NCBI RefSeq assembly: GCF_001730525.1
Contig: NZ_MDFN01000009.1
Coordinates: 79,650 to 143,649, forward strand
Direction of reading: 5' to 3'
Length of the DNA: 64,000 bases
Source: Arcticibacter eurypsychrophilus
Lineage (GTDB): Bacteria; Bacteroidota; Bacteroidia; Sphingobacteriales; Sphingobacteriaceae
Both the position numbers and the translations under genes were made by a program. The notes under the pieces were generated by a model. That model was not told the DNA's origin and did no database searches. It saw nothing but the letters and a program-made list of their open reading frames with translations. Positions 41,939 to 51,217 of the stretch are shown one piece after another; the stretch's first letter is position 1, and the number at the start of each line of letters is the position of its first letter.

Positions 41939-44856
41939 AGTTTTTTAGTTTCAGGGATGATGCTATAAGCTTTTTTAAGTCCGCCCAGGTCTATAGTGAC
42001 CCGTTGAAGAATAACTCCGGGATCAACCATATAAACCTTCAGGGTATGTTTGCCCTTGTTTAGTAAAGGCCCTTTAACATGCGAGATGGCACTGTTTCGC
42101 AACACATTCTGCTTCCATTCTTCAGATCTTCCTATCGTTTTATGATCAATCAGGGTAGTCGGACCACCATCAATAGAGATGGCAAATCGCATGCTGAATT
42201 TATTGTTTAGTGGATGGGTAGGCAAGGTATATAGGTCTAATTCAGCAGCAGATTTCTGAAATGTGATAAAATCATATTCCAGGACTGGAGCATTTTTTAT
42301 AAGATCAGATACAGGCTGGGTCAGAGAAACAGGATGGTCTAAGGGCATAGCAATTAGAGATGTTTCCACCTCTCCTAAACCCTGTATGGTTTCCCATTGG
42401 GATTGCGTGCCCACAATTTTACGTGTAAAGTTTTTGGCAAGCATAGATACATAGCCGTTATCTTCTACAAATCCGGTATAATTAGCAGGAAGAACAGTTG
42501 GATTGTTAAAAACAGGAACTTGTACGCTGATTGTTTTACCTGCGGCACTAAACTTAATTTCACCTTTTTGAGGTGCTTTAGGCGAAATTTTAGTCCAGTC
42601 AATACTCACCCATATTCTGGTTTCTTCTTTTCCTCCCTCGGATTTCAGGGTACCGGCTTGCTGGTCTATACGAATCCATTTATTATTTGTTTTAGCAGTC
42701 CAGTTCAGCTCTTTTTCATCACTTAAATACAAATCGATAAAATACTTTTTATCTGTTAGCTGATTAAATTCCGGAAGAGTAAATATGTTGTTTTTTGCCT
42801 TGTTTAGCGAAGAATCGCTCTTGATATATCCTTCAGGGGATAGATTCCACACCGCAGATTTGTTTATCGATACAGGGGGAAATTCAGGTTTTAAATAAAC
42901 AGGAAGATTGCGTGGCTGCATAGACATCATATTGTTCCATTTTCCACTGGATAATTGATGGTTATAGTAGGCTGTCTCTTTTACTATACCAGTGTATGCT
43001 TCTTGAGACAATCGCTCATAATATACTGAACTTAAGCGATTTTGCTTCGCATATAAAACACTTTTATCCTTATAAAGGAACTTTTTATTTATTAGGGAAG
43101 CGCCAACGACAGGGTAATAAACAAGCTGGTAGTATGCATCAGAATCAGCTGAACTTATTTGCGGACGTAGCTTTTTTACTACTGTTTCAATCTTTTGATA
43201 GCTGTCTATACGACGTTGAGCTTCGTCGCCATAATAAAAATGATTGTAACCGGTATTAGACGTTTTAGTGGTAGGCTCCGTTTGACTCCATCCTATAAAT
43301 TCAGGTTTACGTTCAAACGCGAGGTCGTAATACTGCCAAAGAGTACTGCTGATCTCCTTTGAATGTTCTTTTCCAAAGATTCCTTCTACCCAATTGTTGA
43401 GATGCCTCCGGCTATAATCACTGTCTTTAAAAGGTTCGGCCTGATAAGCCATATCGAGAAAAAACTGGATATTGTATTCCAGTGGTTTAATATCGCCTAC
43501 ATTCAGTACCCATAAACGGTCAGATCCAGTCATGTAAGCCTTCATCATTTCCTCTCTAATTAATCCAGGATGTGTACTGCTAAGCCACAAATAATCATGT
43601 GGCCTACCCCAATAAGAGGCATGGTAATAGATTCCTGAGCCTCCGGAACGATTTTCTTCTTTTTCACTGTTGAGCCGCTGGATATAACCATAGTTGTCAT
43701 CCGGCCAAACCAGGGTAACATCTCCAGGTAACTGAAGGTTAGCATCATATATTTCAAGCACTTCCTTATAGGCGGTAAAAACCTGGGGGATTTCCTTGAT
43801 GTCTTTATGCAGGTTTTTAGTCAGCATTCCCCGCTGATCTTTAAAGATTTGATGCAACAGGGGAACAGCATCTTGAACACTTTTTATTCCTTCCATACCA
43901 CTATCATGAACGCCACGCATTCCCAGCGTATATACAGCTTCATTGGCACTACTTTCTTTAACCCGCTGCTCCCAATAATTATACACGTTTTCTTTGTTGG
44001 TGATATAGTTAAATGCACCATGATTTTTATCCCACTCGTCTACATTATTTCTTAACATCGGCTCTGCATGTGACGAACCGATAAGAAGGCTGTAATCTGC
44101 AGCCATTTTTTGATTGCCTGGGTAGTGATAAAAGGCTTTGGTACTGGGATGCATGGCTGGCCAGATCAGGTTTGCTTTTAACCGGAGTAAAAGTTCAAAG
44201 ATTTTAGCATACGTTTTGGGACCAATGTCACCTGTTTCGGGTTCAAAGGTTTTTGCCGCCCAAGGTTGTAGTCCCCAATCTTCATCATTTAGAAAGATCC
44301 CCCGATATTTAACGGAGGGAGTTGCTGATAAAAAATCAGCGGTATGTACAATAAGGTCTGTTTGAGGCTTTACAGCTACATCTGCCCACCAATACCAGGG
44401 AGAAATGCCTATCTTTTCTGATATGCTGAATACGCCATAAGCCGTTCCCCGGGCATCACTTCCTGCAACGATCAATGCTTTCGGTATATTTTTAAGCGGA
44501 TTAGTTAAAATAGTTAATCCATAACACTCCCATTTATCTTTTAGTCCTTGAATTAAAGTTGACGCTGCCGGCAACAGCTTGCGGATAAGGGATGAATGAA
44601 CATCGCCTATTACAATTACATTGCCGTTTACTTTAGAAAGATCGGTAAGAACTTGAGTTTGAAATCCGGTAACACGTTTAATATCCTGTTGCAATAGGGT
44701 CGCGGTAATGGAATCGAGCTTCGGACCTTTTGAGTCGTACACAATACTGGCTATTGTATTTTTATCCAGAATAGTAAAATCCTGAGCAAAAACAGAGGAG
44801 CAACAGGTAAACAGTACAAAAACAAAAACGAGTTGCTTGAGGTACAGGTTAATCAT
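41935..44856 (-). CDS. Secreted glycoside hydrolase family 115 (alpha-glucuronidase-type)
   Basis: A 973-residue exported protein (signal ends VFAQ, 25). After an N-domain (about 30-160, GH67/GH115-like IVIGDVHSS and SDARGTAYGVFSISEKIG) comes the TIM barrel with LNDEDWGLQPW, LLLRLKANLIWPAMHPSTKA, GSSHAEPMLRNN and TLGMRGVHDSGMEG, then VTLVWPDDNYGY, and C-terminal beta domains from about 700. GH115 removes (4-O-methyl-)glucuronic acid side chains from xylan. No susCD or xylanase lies next to it, so it acts in a dispersed hemicellulose or glucuronan system. Confidence 0.92.
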   Translation of the reverse strand: MINLYLKQLVFVFVLFTCCSSVFAQDFTILDKNTIASIVYDSKGPKLDSITATLLQQDIKRVTGFQTQVLTDLSKVNGNVIVIGDVHSSLIRKLLPAASTLIQGLKDKWECYGLTILTNPLKNIPKALIVAGSDARGTAYGVFSISEKIGISPWYWWADVAVKPQTDLIVHTADFLSATPSVKYRGIFLNDEDWGLQPWAAKTFEPETGDIGPKTYAKIFELLLRLKANLIWPAMHPSTKAFYHYPGNQKMAADYSLLIGSSHAEPMLRNNVDEWDKNHGAFNYITNKENVYNYWEQRVKESSANEAVYTLGMRGVHDSGMEGIKSVQDAVPLLHQIFKDQRGMLTKNLHKDIKEIPQVFTAYKEVLEIYDANLQLPGDVTLVWPDDNYGYIQRLNSEKEENRSGGSGIYYHASYWGRPHDYLWLSSTHPGLIREEMMKAYMTGSDRLWVLNVGDIKPLEYNIQFFLDMAYQAEPFKDSDYSRRHLNNWVEGIFGKEHSKEISSTLWQYYDLAFERKPEFIGWSQTEPTTKTSNTGYNHFYYGDEAQRRIDSYQKIETVVKKLRPQISSADSDAYYQLVYYPVVGASLINKKFLYKDKSVLYAKQNRLSSVYYERLSQEAYTGIVKETAYYNHQLSSGKWNNMMSMQPRNLPVYLKPEFPPVSINKSAVWNLSPEGYIKSDSSLNKAKNNIFTLPEFNQLTDKKYFIDLYLSDEKELNWTAKTNNKWIRIDQQAGTLKSEGGKEETRIWVSIDWTKISPKAPQKGEIKFSAAGKTISVQVPVFNNPTVLPANYTGFVEDNGYVSMLAKNFTRKIVGTQSQWETIQGLGEVETSLIAMPLDHPVSLTQPVSDLIKNAPVLEYDFITFQKSAAELDLYTLPTHPLNNKFSMRFAISIDGGPTTLIDHKTIGRSEEWKQNVLRNSAISHVKGPLLNKGKHTLKVYMVDPGVILQRVTIDLGGLKKAYSIIPETKKL

Positions 44857-45027
44857 GAGGACTAAATTAGGATTATTATCATGTATTTATAATAGAATGG
44901 CTGGTTTATCCTAAATAACCCTCAATTATGTCGTAATCAACCCGTCTGGGTTTCCTATTAGAACTCGATATTTGGGTTATGTTTTAAAACACAAACCATC
45001 AATTCAGTAAATCTAATATTTAAAGTC

Positions 45028-45477
45028 ATGGAAAGACAAGCGTTTAAAATCTCCATTAATTCATCACCTGAAAAAATAAGGAATATTCTATGGAGTGATG
45101 TAACTTATCCTTTGTGGACCGCTCCTTTTGCCGAGGGCTCAAAGGCTAAAACAGATTGGAAAAAGGGAAGCATAGTGTTGTTTTTAGATGGAAATGATAA
45201 TGGCATGATTTCCACCATTGAGGAAAATATACCTAATAAATTCATGTCCATTAAACATTTAGGATCTGTCAAGAATGGGGTTGAGGACTTAAATAACCCT
45301 GACAATGAGACTTGGGTGGGTGCTCTGGAAAACTATACCCTCAACACTGAAAATGAAAGGACCGAATTGCTGATTGACATGGATATCACAGATGATTTTA
45401 AGGAATATATGCAATTGACATGGCCTAAAGCACTAGACAAAGTGAAGGAATTAGCAGAAAGCAGCAGTTATAGTTAA
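45028..45477 (+). CDS. SRPBCC-domain (AHSA1-like) protein
   Basis: A 149-residue cytoplasmic protein of the START/SRPBCC fold. It begins FKISINSSPEKIRNILWSD and has YPLWTAPFAEGSKAKTDWKKG with the strand-turn pattern of the AHSA1 subfamily, ending in a long C-terminal helix LTWPKALDKVKELAE. These domains bind hydrophobic ligands. Monocistronic; no ligand is suggested by the context. Confidence 0.85.
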   Translation: MERQAFKISINSSPEKIRNILWSDVTYPLWTAPFAEGSKAKTDWKKGSIVLFLDGNDNGMISTIEENIPNKFMSIKHLGSVKNGVEDLNNPDNETWVGALENYTLNTENERTELLIDMDITDDFKEYMQLTWPKALDKVKELAESSSYS

Positions 45478-45672
45478 GGTTCGTAGATGCCTCCGTGTGA
45501 AGGATTCATTTGATAAGTACACTCAAAGAGTCTATTCGGAGCATACATTTGATGCAATCATATGATATAGCCGTTTGATGCAGCAGGAGCTTTATGATGT
45601 TGCTTATAATTACTTCTTCAGATCATTCCAACATTAATCACTACTTTAGGTTATACGTTGAAAGCGATTGAG

Positions 45673-46635
45673 ATGATCAGAGTAGAAAAGCTTACTAAAC
45701 TTTACAATAAGATTCCTGCTGTATCGGATATTTCTTTCGCCATAGAAAAAGGACAAAACATGGTCCTATTGGGCACCAGTGGTTGTGGCAAGACCACTAC
45801 ACTCAAAATGATCAACGATCTGATTCATCCGGATAGTGGTGAGGTATGGTTGGATGAGGTCAATACCCACAAGATGAAACCTGAGGTTTACAGAAAGAAA
45901 ACAGGTTATGTCTTGCAGAATATTGCCCTATTCCCTCATTTCACTGTAGCGGAGAATATTGCCGTAGTCCCTCGTTTGCTGGGTTGGGATAAGGATAAAA
46001 TCAGGCACAGATGTATGGAGTTGTTGGAAAAACTTCATCTTTCGCCGGACAAACATTACTCCATTTATCCGCATCAGCTGAGTGGCGGTCAGCAACAACG
46101 AGTAGGACTGGCCAGAGCTTTGGCTGCAGAACCGTCTATTCTATTAATGGACGAACCTTTCGGGGCACTTGATCCCATAACCCGTGCAAGTATCAAAAAG
46201 GATATCGCCCAACTGGATGAGTTTAAAGACAAAACAATTGTTCTCGTTACCCATGATGTGCAGGAGGCTTTTGAGTTAGCTGATAAGATTTGTCTGATGG
46301 ATAGAGGACAGATTGTACAACAAGGGAGTCCTGATGAATTATTATTTAAACCTGCCTCTGCTTTTGTTTCCGGCTTTTTTAAAGAGCAGCAACTGCTGTT
46401 AGAGTATCAAAATACGACTCTGCATAAGCTTTTCCGCTGGCTGCCTGAGACACACACTTTTGTACAAGACCTTATTCCTGTTTCCCCTGAAGAGAACCTT
46501 TGGCAGGCTTTTGAAAAGCTGAATACCATTGGAAAGACCTTACTAGTCATTAAAGATTCGGGTGGAAGGCTAAAATATGCCGATCATGGTTCATTAATAC
46601 ACGCATTTACTACCTATAAAAACACACTTGCCTGA
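45673..46635 (+). CDS. opuCA: Glycine betaine/choline-type ABC transporter ATP-binding protein
   Basis: The ATG at 45673 starts MIRVEKLTKLYNKIPAV, the proper beginning of the domain; the TTG at 45658 is a longer alternative. The 320-residue ATPase has Walker A GTSGCGKTT, Q-loop VLQNIALFPH, signature LSGGQQQRVGLARAL, Walker B ILLMDEPFGALDP and H-loop VTHD. The C-terminal CBS-like remnant (WQAFEKLNTIGKTLLVIKD) is typical of the OpuCA/ProV group. Its stop and the next start overlap (TGATG). It energises uptake of quaternary-amine osmolytes. Confidence 0.9.
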   Translation: MIRVEKLTKLYNKIPAVSDISFAIEKGQNMVLLGTSGCGKTTTLKMINDLIHPDSGEVWLDEVNTHKMKPEVYRKKTGYVLQNIALFPHFTVAENIAVVPRLLGWDKDKIRHRCMELLEKLHLSPDKHYSIYPHQLSGGQQQRVGLARALAAEPSILLMDEPFGALDPITRASIKKDIAQLDEFKDKTIVLVTHDVQEAFELADKICLMDRGQIVQQGSPDELLFKPASAFVSGFFKEQQLLLEYQNTTLHKLFRWLPETHTFVQDLIPVSPEENLWQAFEKLNTIGKTLLVIKDSGGRLKYADHGSLIHAFTTYKNTLA

Positions 46636-48197
46636 TGGAACAGCAAAACCTTTGGCAATTCATGATTCAGCAGCATGATAAGCTAATCCAACAGACACTG
46701 GAACATATTGGCCTGACGTTCATCTCCTTATTCCTGGCCTTGTTAATCGCTCTCCCATTAGGAATCTGGATCGCAAGGAAACCTGCTGCATCTCCATTCG
46801 TTCTAGGCATTAGCGGTGTATTGCAAACCATTCCCAGCATTGCCTTACTTGGATTTATGATCCCTTTGTTGGGTATCGGCTGGTTGCCTGCCATTACCGC
46901 CTTATTCCTTTATGCCCTGTTACCCATTATACGGAACACATATACCGGCATTACAGGCATTGATCCAAGTATTAAAGAGGCCGCGGTAGCTATGGGTATG
47001 AACCATTGGCAGGTATTGTGGAAGATTGAACTCCCTCTTGCCTTCCCGGTAATCATGGCTGGGATTCGTACAGCAACGGTAATCAATGTGGGGGTTGCCA
47101 CACTGGCTGCCTACATTGCTGCAGGGGGATTAGGTGAGTTTATTTTTGGAGGGATTGCGTTAAATAGCGTTAATATGATTCTTGCTGGGGCTATTCCTTC
47201 TGCCCTGCTGGCCATCCTACTCGATTTCCTACTTTCCCTGGTGCAGCATATCGATTTAAAAAAGTTAAGGTTCGCCCTTTGGCTGATACCTCTAATCTGC
47301 ATTGCTGCCACTTCATCCTATTTCTTTTCTGGAACTCAGGATCTTAAGTTAAAAGCAGGTTTCACACCTGAATTCATGGGAAGAACGGATGGCGATCTGG
47401 GCTTAAAATCTATTTATAAACTGGATATTAAACCGGTTGTGATCAGTGATGCGGTGATGTATAAGGCTGCTTTTGATAAAAAGCTGGATGTGATCAGTGG
47501 TTACGGAACAGATGGCCGATTGAAGGCCTATAATCTGGTCATTTTAAAGGATGATAAGAAAATATTCCCCCCTTATTATGCCGCTCCCCTGGTTCGAAAT
47601 GAGGCCTTAATTAAGTTTCCGGAGTTAGAAAAAGTATTAAACTTACTTGCCGGCAGAATTAACGATTCAATCATGACTGACCTGAACTATCGGGTAGATT
47701 ATCTCCATCAGTCGCCTCAACAGGTAGCTAAAGATTTTCTGGTCAAGGCTAAACTATGGAGGAACCCTTTACCTGCTGGATCTCAAACCGTTCGGATTGG
47801 CTCCAAGATCTTTGGCGAACAATATATTCTTGCTGCCATGTATGGGATGCTGATCAGGGGAAATACACGCTTAAATGTTTATTCTAAGACCGGCTTAGGA
47901 GGAACTCAAATCTGTTTTAATGCATTGAAAAATAATGAAATAGACTTTTATCCGGAATATACAGGAACAGGCCTGCTGGTATTGCTGCATCCGTCTAAAC
48001 AAACACTGAGCAGGGTGACGAAAAGCAATGGTAGTACGTACAACTTTGTGAAACAGGAGTTTGACAAAACGTTTCAAATGAAATGGTTGAAGCCAATCGG
48101 GTTTAACAATACGTACGCCCTGATGATGCGCCGTCAGCAATCATCCGAATTACAGATTCAATCGATATCTGATTTAAAGAGATATCTGGATCAATAA
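46635..48197 (+). CDS. Fused permease and substrate-binding protein of a glycine-betaine-type ABC transporter
   Basis: A 520-residue fusion. Residues 1-230 are the permease with about six helices and the EAA loop (SIKEAAVAMGMNHWQVLWKI). A hydrophobic link to about 245 precedes the OpuAC-type substrate-binding domain (LKLKAGFTPEFMGRTDGDLG, IGSKIFGEQYILA, GLGGTQICFNAL, DFYPEYTGTGLLVL). The last motif is the ligand-binding Tyr stretch of OpuCC/ProX-like proteins. Binding lobes tethered to the membrane replace a free binding protein. Probable function is osmoprotectant import, e.g. betaine or choline; D-methionine or ergothioneine type is possible. Confidence 0.88.
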   Translation: MEQQNLWQFMIQQHDKLIQQTLEHIGLTFISLFLALLIALPLGIWIARKPAASPFVLGISGVLQTIPSIALLGFMIPLLGIGWLPAITALFLYALLPIIRNTYTGITGIDPSIKEAAVAMGMNHWQVLWKIELPLAFPVIMAGIRTATVINVGVATLAAYIAAGGLGEFIFGGIALNSVNMILAGAIPSALLAILLDFLLSLVQHIDLKKLRFALWLIPLICIAATSSYFFSGTQDLKLKAGFTPEFMGRTDGDLGLKSIYKLDIKPVVISDAVMYKAAFDKKLDVISGYGTDGRLKAYNLVILKDDKKIFPPYYAAPLVRNEALIKFPELEKVLNLLAGRINDSIMTDLNYRVDYLHQSPQQVAKDFLVKAKLWRNPLPAGSQTVRIGSKIFGEQYILAAMYGMLIRGNTRLNVYSKTGLGGTQICFNALKNNEIDFYPEYTGTGLLVLLHPSKQTLSRVTKSNGSTYNFVKQEFDKTFQMKWLKPIGFNNTYALMMRRQQSSELQIQSISDLKRYLDQ

Positions 48198-48251
48198 AAA
48201 CCTGAAGTTTTGATTAGTAGAAAATAGATAAAATGGGAAGCAAAGGTTCAT

Positions 48252-48293
48252 AAAGCCTTGTTAAATTAAATTTGAATAATCTAACAAAGCTTT
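48252..48293. terminator. Bidirectional hairpin between convergent genes
   Basis: AAAGCCTTGTTA (48252-48263) and TAACAAAGCTTT (48282-48293) pair at 11 of 12 positions around an 18-base AT-rich loop. It sits midway between the convergent transporter (ends 48197) and flavoprotein (ends 48377) genes. Confidence 0.5.
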
Positions 48294-48376
48294 GCAAGCA
48301 AAGTTCAAATAGCCTGAACGAGCAGATTTAAAGAGTTGAATTTCTCCAAGTGCAAATTAATAAAATTCGGAAAAAT

Positions 48377-49747
48377 TTACTCTTTAAGCGTTAAAAATAG
48401 ATTATTAAGCGACTCGGAGTATAATGGATGAGCAAAGATCATCTTTCTGATTTGTTGATGGGGAATTTTACCAAGCATAGCCATTTGTAATACAGACATG
48501 ATTTCCCCTCCATCTTCTGCAATAATTGCAGCACCAAGAATCTGTCCGCTGTCGGCATCAACCACAGCTTTCATGAAACCCCTTTGATCCCCCACTTCAA
48601 TGGCACGGGCTACTTTAGACATCGGCAGACAGGCCACTTTAATATTTAGCCCTTTATTCCGCGCCTCTGTTTCTGTTATACCAACCCGCCCTAATTGTGG
48701 ATCGGTAAACATACAGTAGGGTACGATCCGGTTGGTTGTAATCTGTTTGTTTTCCAGCAGGTTCTGTGCAAGTATGATGTAATCGTTATAAGCAATATGA
48801 GTAAACTGAGGACCGCCTTTAATATCACCAATGGCATAGATTCCCTCTGCTGATGTTTCTAAAAACTCATTAACCTGAATATGTCCTTTTTCAGTTACTG
48901 CCACACCTGCCTTTCCCAGGTTGAGGTCTGATGTATTAGGAGTTCTTCCGGCAGCGACTAAAAGGTGACTTACCGGCAGTTCCTGACCATCTTTTAAAGA
49001 TACCAGAAGATGATCTTCCTGGTTATCTATTTTGCTTACTCCAGACTTACAAATTACCCGTATCCCTTCCTGCTCCAGAAATTCAAGAACGGTCTGACTT
49101 ACATCCTCATCTTCTTTAACCAAAATACGATCTCCCTGTTCCACTATAGTTACCTGGGAACCAAATCGCCGGTACATCTGACCGAATTCAAGAGCTATAT
49201 AACCGGCTCCTAAAATCAACAGATGCTTTGGTATTTCCGTTAGTTCCATGAGAGAAGCTGAAGTTAAATAGCCACTATCTTCAATTCCCGGAATCTTAGG
49301 AATAGCACTATGAGCACCTGCAGAAATAATGATCTTGGGGGCCGATATCATTTCTGATCCACCACTATTCAGCATGACATTTAATTCATTTTTACCAGTA
49401 AAAGCAGCCTTTCCCCATATTAATTCCAGGTTCTCTGTCTCCTCTACTCCTTTTTGAGCGCCATCCCTAAAAACATCAACTACTCCTGATTTCCTTTTAA
49501 GGATTGCAGCAATGTCCACACTTTTTAGCTCTGCTTCTACTCCAAGGAAATGAGCCTGCATGATTGTATATATTGTTTTTGCTGATGCAATCATGGTTTT
49601 AGTAGGTGTACAACCTACATTGACACAAGTCCCTCCTATATATTGCATTTCAATAAGAGCTGTTTTCCATCCTGCCTTTGCCAGCTTCTTTGCTAGTGGA
49701 GTACCACCCTGACCTGAACCTATAATGATAGCATCGTACGTTTTCAT
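48377..49747 (-). CDS. Pyridine nucleotide-disulfide oxidoreductase, MerA-like
   Basis: A 456-residue flavoprotein. FAD motif IIIGSGQGGTPLAKKLAKAG (8-27), redox disulfide GGTCVNVGCTPTK (38-50), NAD motif LILGAGYIALEFGQMYRRFG and the C-terminal dimer domain with HPLYSESLNNL. It has no N-terminal HMA domain and lacks the Cys-Cys pair at the C-terminus needed by true mercuric reductase, so it is a MerA-like paralogue. Its substrate is unknown. Monocistronic with a 196-bp leader. Confidence 0.88.
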   Translation of the reverse strand: MKTYDAIIIGSGQGGTPLAKKLAKAGWKTALIEMQYIGGTCVNVGCTPTKTMIASAKTIYTIMQAHFLGVEAELKSVDIAAILKRKSGVVDVFRDGAQKGVEETENLELIWGKAAFTGKNELNVMLNSGGSEMISAPKIIISAGAHSAIPKIPGIEDSGYLTSASLMELTEIPKHLLILGAGYIALEFGQMYRRFGSQVTIVEQGDRILVKEDEDVSQTVLEFLEQEGIRVICKSGVSKIDNQEDHLLVSLKDGQELPVSHLLVAAGRTPNTSDLNLGKAGVAVTEKGHIQVNEFLETSAEGIYAIGDIKGGPQFTHIAYNDYIILAQNLLENKQITTNRIVPYCMFTDPQLGRVGITETEARNKGLNIKVACLPMSKVARAIEVGDQRGFMKAVVDADSGQILGAAIIAEDGGEIMSVLQMAMLGKIPHQQIRKMIFAHPLYSESLNNLFLTLKE

Positions 49748-49943
49748 TTTTCTGAGAATTATGGATAATGAAGCTTATAAAAAACAGATAGCCGGTATTT
49801 TATAAGCCTTTCAATAGGTTAGAACATCCACATTGGTGTTTCATACAAATGTGGGCCATGCATTGAAATAACAATTATCAGCTGTTATGTTTTAAATTAA
49901 TTCCATAACCTCAATTTTAAATACATTATGTCAGAACTTCAAT

Positions 49944-50801
49944 TTACCGATGGTCAATCTGTTTGATTACAGCAATAATGTCTTCCTCGCCATAAGTAGG
50001 TTCTGCCTGCTGAAAAGTGTCATATGCAGCATTGGCCAAAGGAGAATTAAGACCTTCTGCTTTAGCCAGGCGCAAATCTTTTACGATGTTTTTTAAAGCA
50101 AATGCAGGCCGATAATTTTCTTCAAGAATCAGATTACTCTTAATTTTTATAAAAGTACTGCCTATTGCACTATTATTGATCATCTTAAACAGATCCTCTA
50201 ATTCAATTCCCTTATCACGTGCAAACACAGTAGCTTCAGCAAGTCCCTGAGCCTGAATTGCCAATAAGGTATTGATAGCCAGCTTAGCGGTATTGCCCGC
50301 ACCATGACTCCCGACAAAAAGGGTCAGCTTACCCAGATAATTCAGAATAGGTTTAACTTGTCCGAAGGCACTTCTTTCTCCACCCACCATAATAACCAAC
50401 TGACCACTCTCAGCTTGTTTTACACTTCCTGAAACGGGTGCATCGATGTATTCATTTCCTTGTTGTTTGCACAATACAGCCATTTCTCTACTAATTACGG
50501 GAGAAACTGTGCTCATGTTAATAATAGTTTTAGCAGAAACGTTTGCGGAAAGAAGACCATTTTCATCTGTAAAAAGGTGTTTGATTGCTTCATCATCAGT
50601 CACCATAATAATGATCACTTCATTTTCTTGCATTAAAGCAGCGGGTGAAGAAGCTACTGACGCTCCCTCCGCTTTCAAAGCTTCTTCTTTTGCCTTGGTT
50701 CTATTGTAAATGGCTACCGAAAACCCTGCTTTAATTAAATTTAAGGACATGGGCGCACCCATTATTCCAAGGCCTATAAATCCTATTTTAGTTGTATTCA
50801 T
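49944..50801 (-). CDS. NAD(P)-dependent beta-hydroxyacid dehydrogenase family protein
   Basis: A 285-residue cytoplasmic dehydrogenase of the 3-hydroxyisobutyrate dehydrogenase/GlxR type. Rossmann motif GFIGLGIMGAPMSLNLIKAG (7-26), substrate loop APVSGSVKQAESGQL (about 120) and catalytic Lys in GAGNTAKLAINT (about 167-178) are all visible. Possible substrates are 3-hydroxyisobutyrate, tartronate semialdehyde or succinic semialdehyde; context does not decide. Confidence 0.88.
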   Translation of the reverse strand: MNTTKIGFIGLGIMGAPMSLNLIKAGFSVAIYNRTKAKEEALKAEGASVASSPAALMQENEVIIIMVTDDEAIKHLFTDENGLLSANVSAKTIINMSTVSPVISREMAVLCKQQGNEYIDAPVSGSVKQAESGQLVIMVGGERSAFGQVKPILNYLGKLTLFVGSHGAGNTAKLAINTLLAIQAQGLAEATVFARDKGIELEDLFKMINNSAIGSTFIKIKSNLILEENYRPAFALKNIVKDLRLAKAEGLNSPLANAAYDTFQQAEPTYGEEDIIAVIKQIDHR

Positions 50802-51217
50802 TTTTGTTGATCTGTTAATTTAAATACGCAATCTGATAATCTCTAATCCAGTTAATCAAAAAACCAAGGTTAGAACTGATGATAAAACTAATTTCAATTC
50901 TGCCAAATTGCGAATTTTCAACTGAAGAAAAAATTAAATCATTGTACAAAAGCGTAACCATTCTCTTGATTTGAAGATCTTTCAAACAGCCGGTCTCACA
51001 GGATTATCCTGATCATACGATCTGGCAATCAGCACCACGAAACAGAAAACATACGCCGGCAACAGCAGGAAATCTATATACCATGCGACAGGGTAAAAGA
51101 TTAAACAATTCCCAATGCAATTTGACTCTTTACTCTGGTTTAATGAATTTTGCTCATAGGTAAACAAAAGGGTATTAAAGTCGTTTAATTTCCGTTAATA
51201 CATCATACCGCTAAAAG
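50802..51217. other. 416-bp gap with a possible membrane-protein fragment
   Basis: The only coding-like stretch is on the minus strand 50982-51167. In it a hydrophobic helix (WYIDFLLLPAYVFCFVVLIA) is followed by RSYDQDNPVRPAV and a stop. The second half has GC-richer, gene-like codons, the first half does not. It may be the end of a lost membrane protein or a small gene. The promoter of the XdhC-MocA unit lies further right. Nothing else was seen. Confidence 0.25.

Noticed and set aside
48377..49747. Mercuric reductase proper
   Set aside because: The active-site disulfide motif matches, but the N-terminal HMA domain and the C-terminal Cys-Cys pair are absent and no mer genes are nearby, so only MerA-like is claimed.
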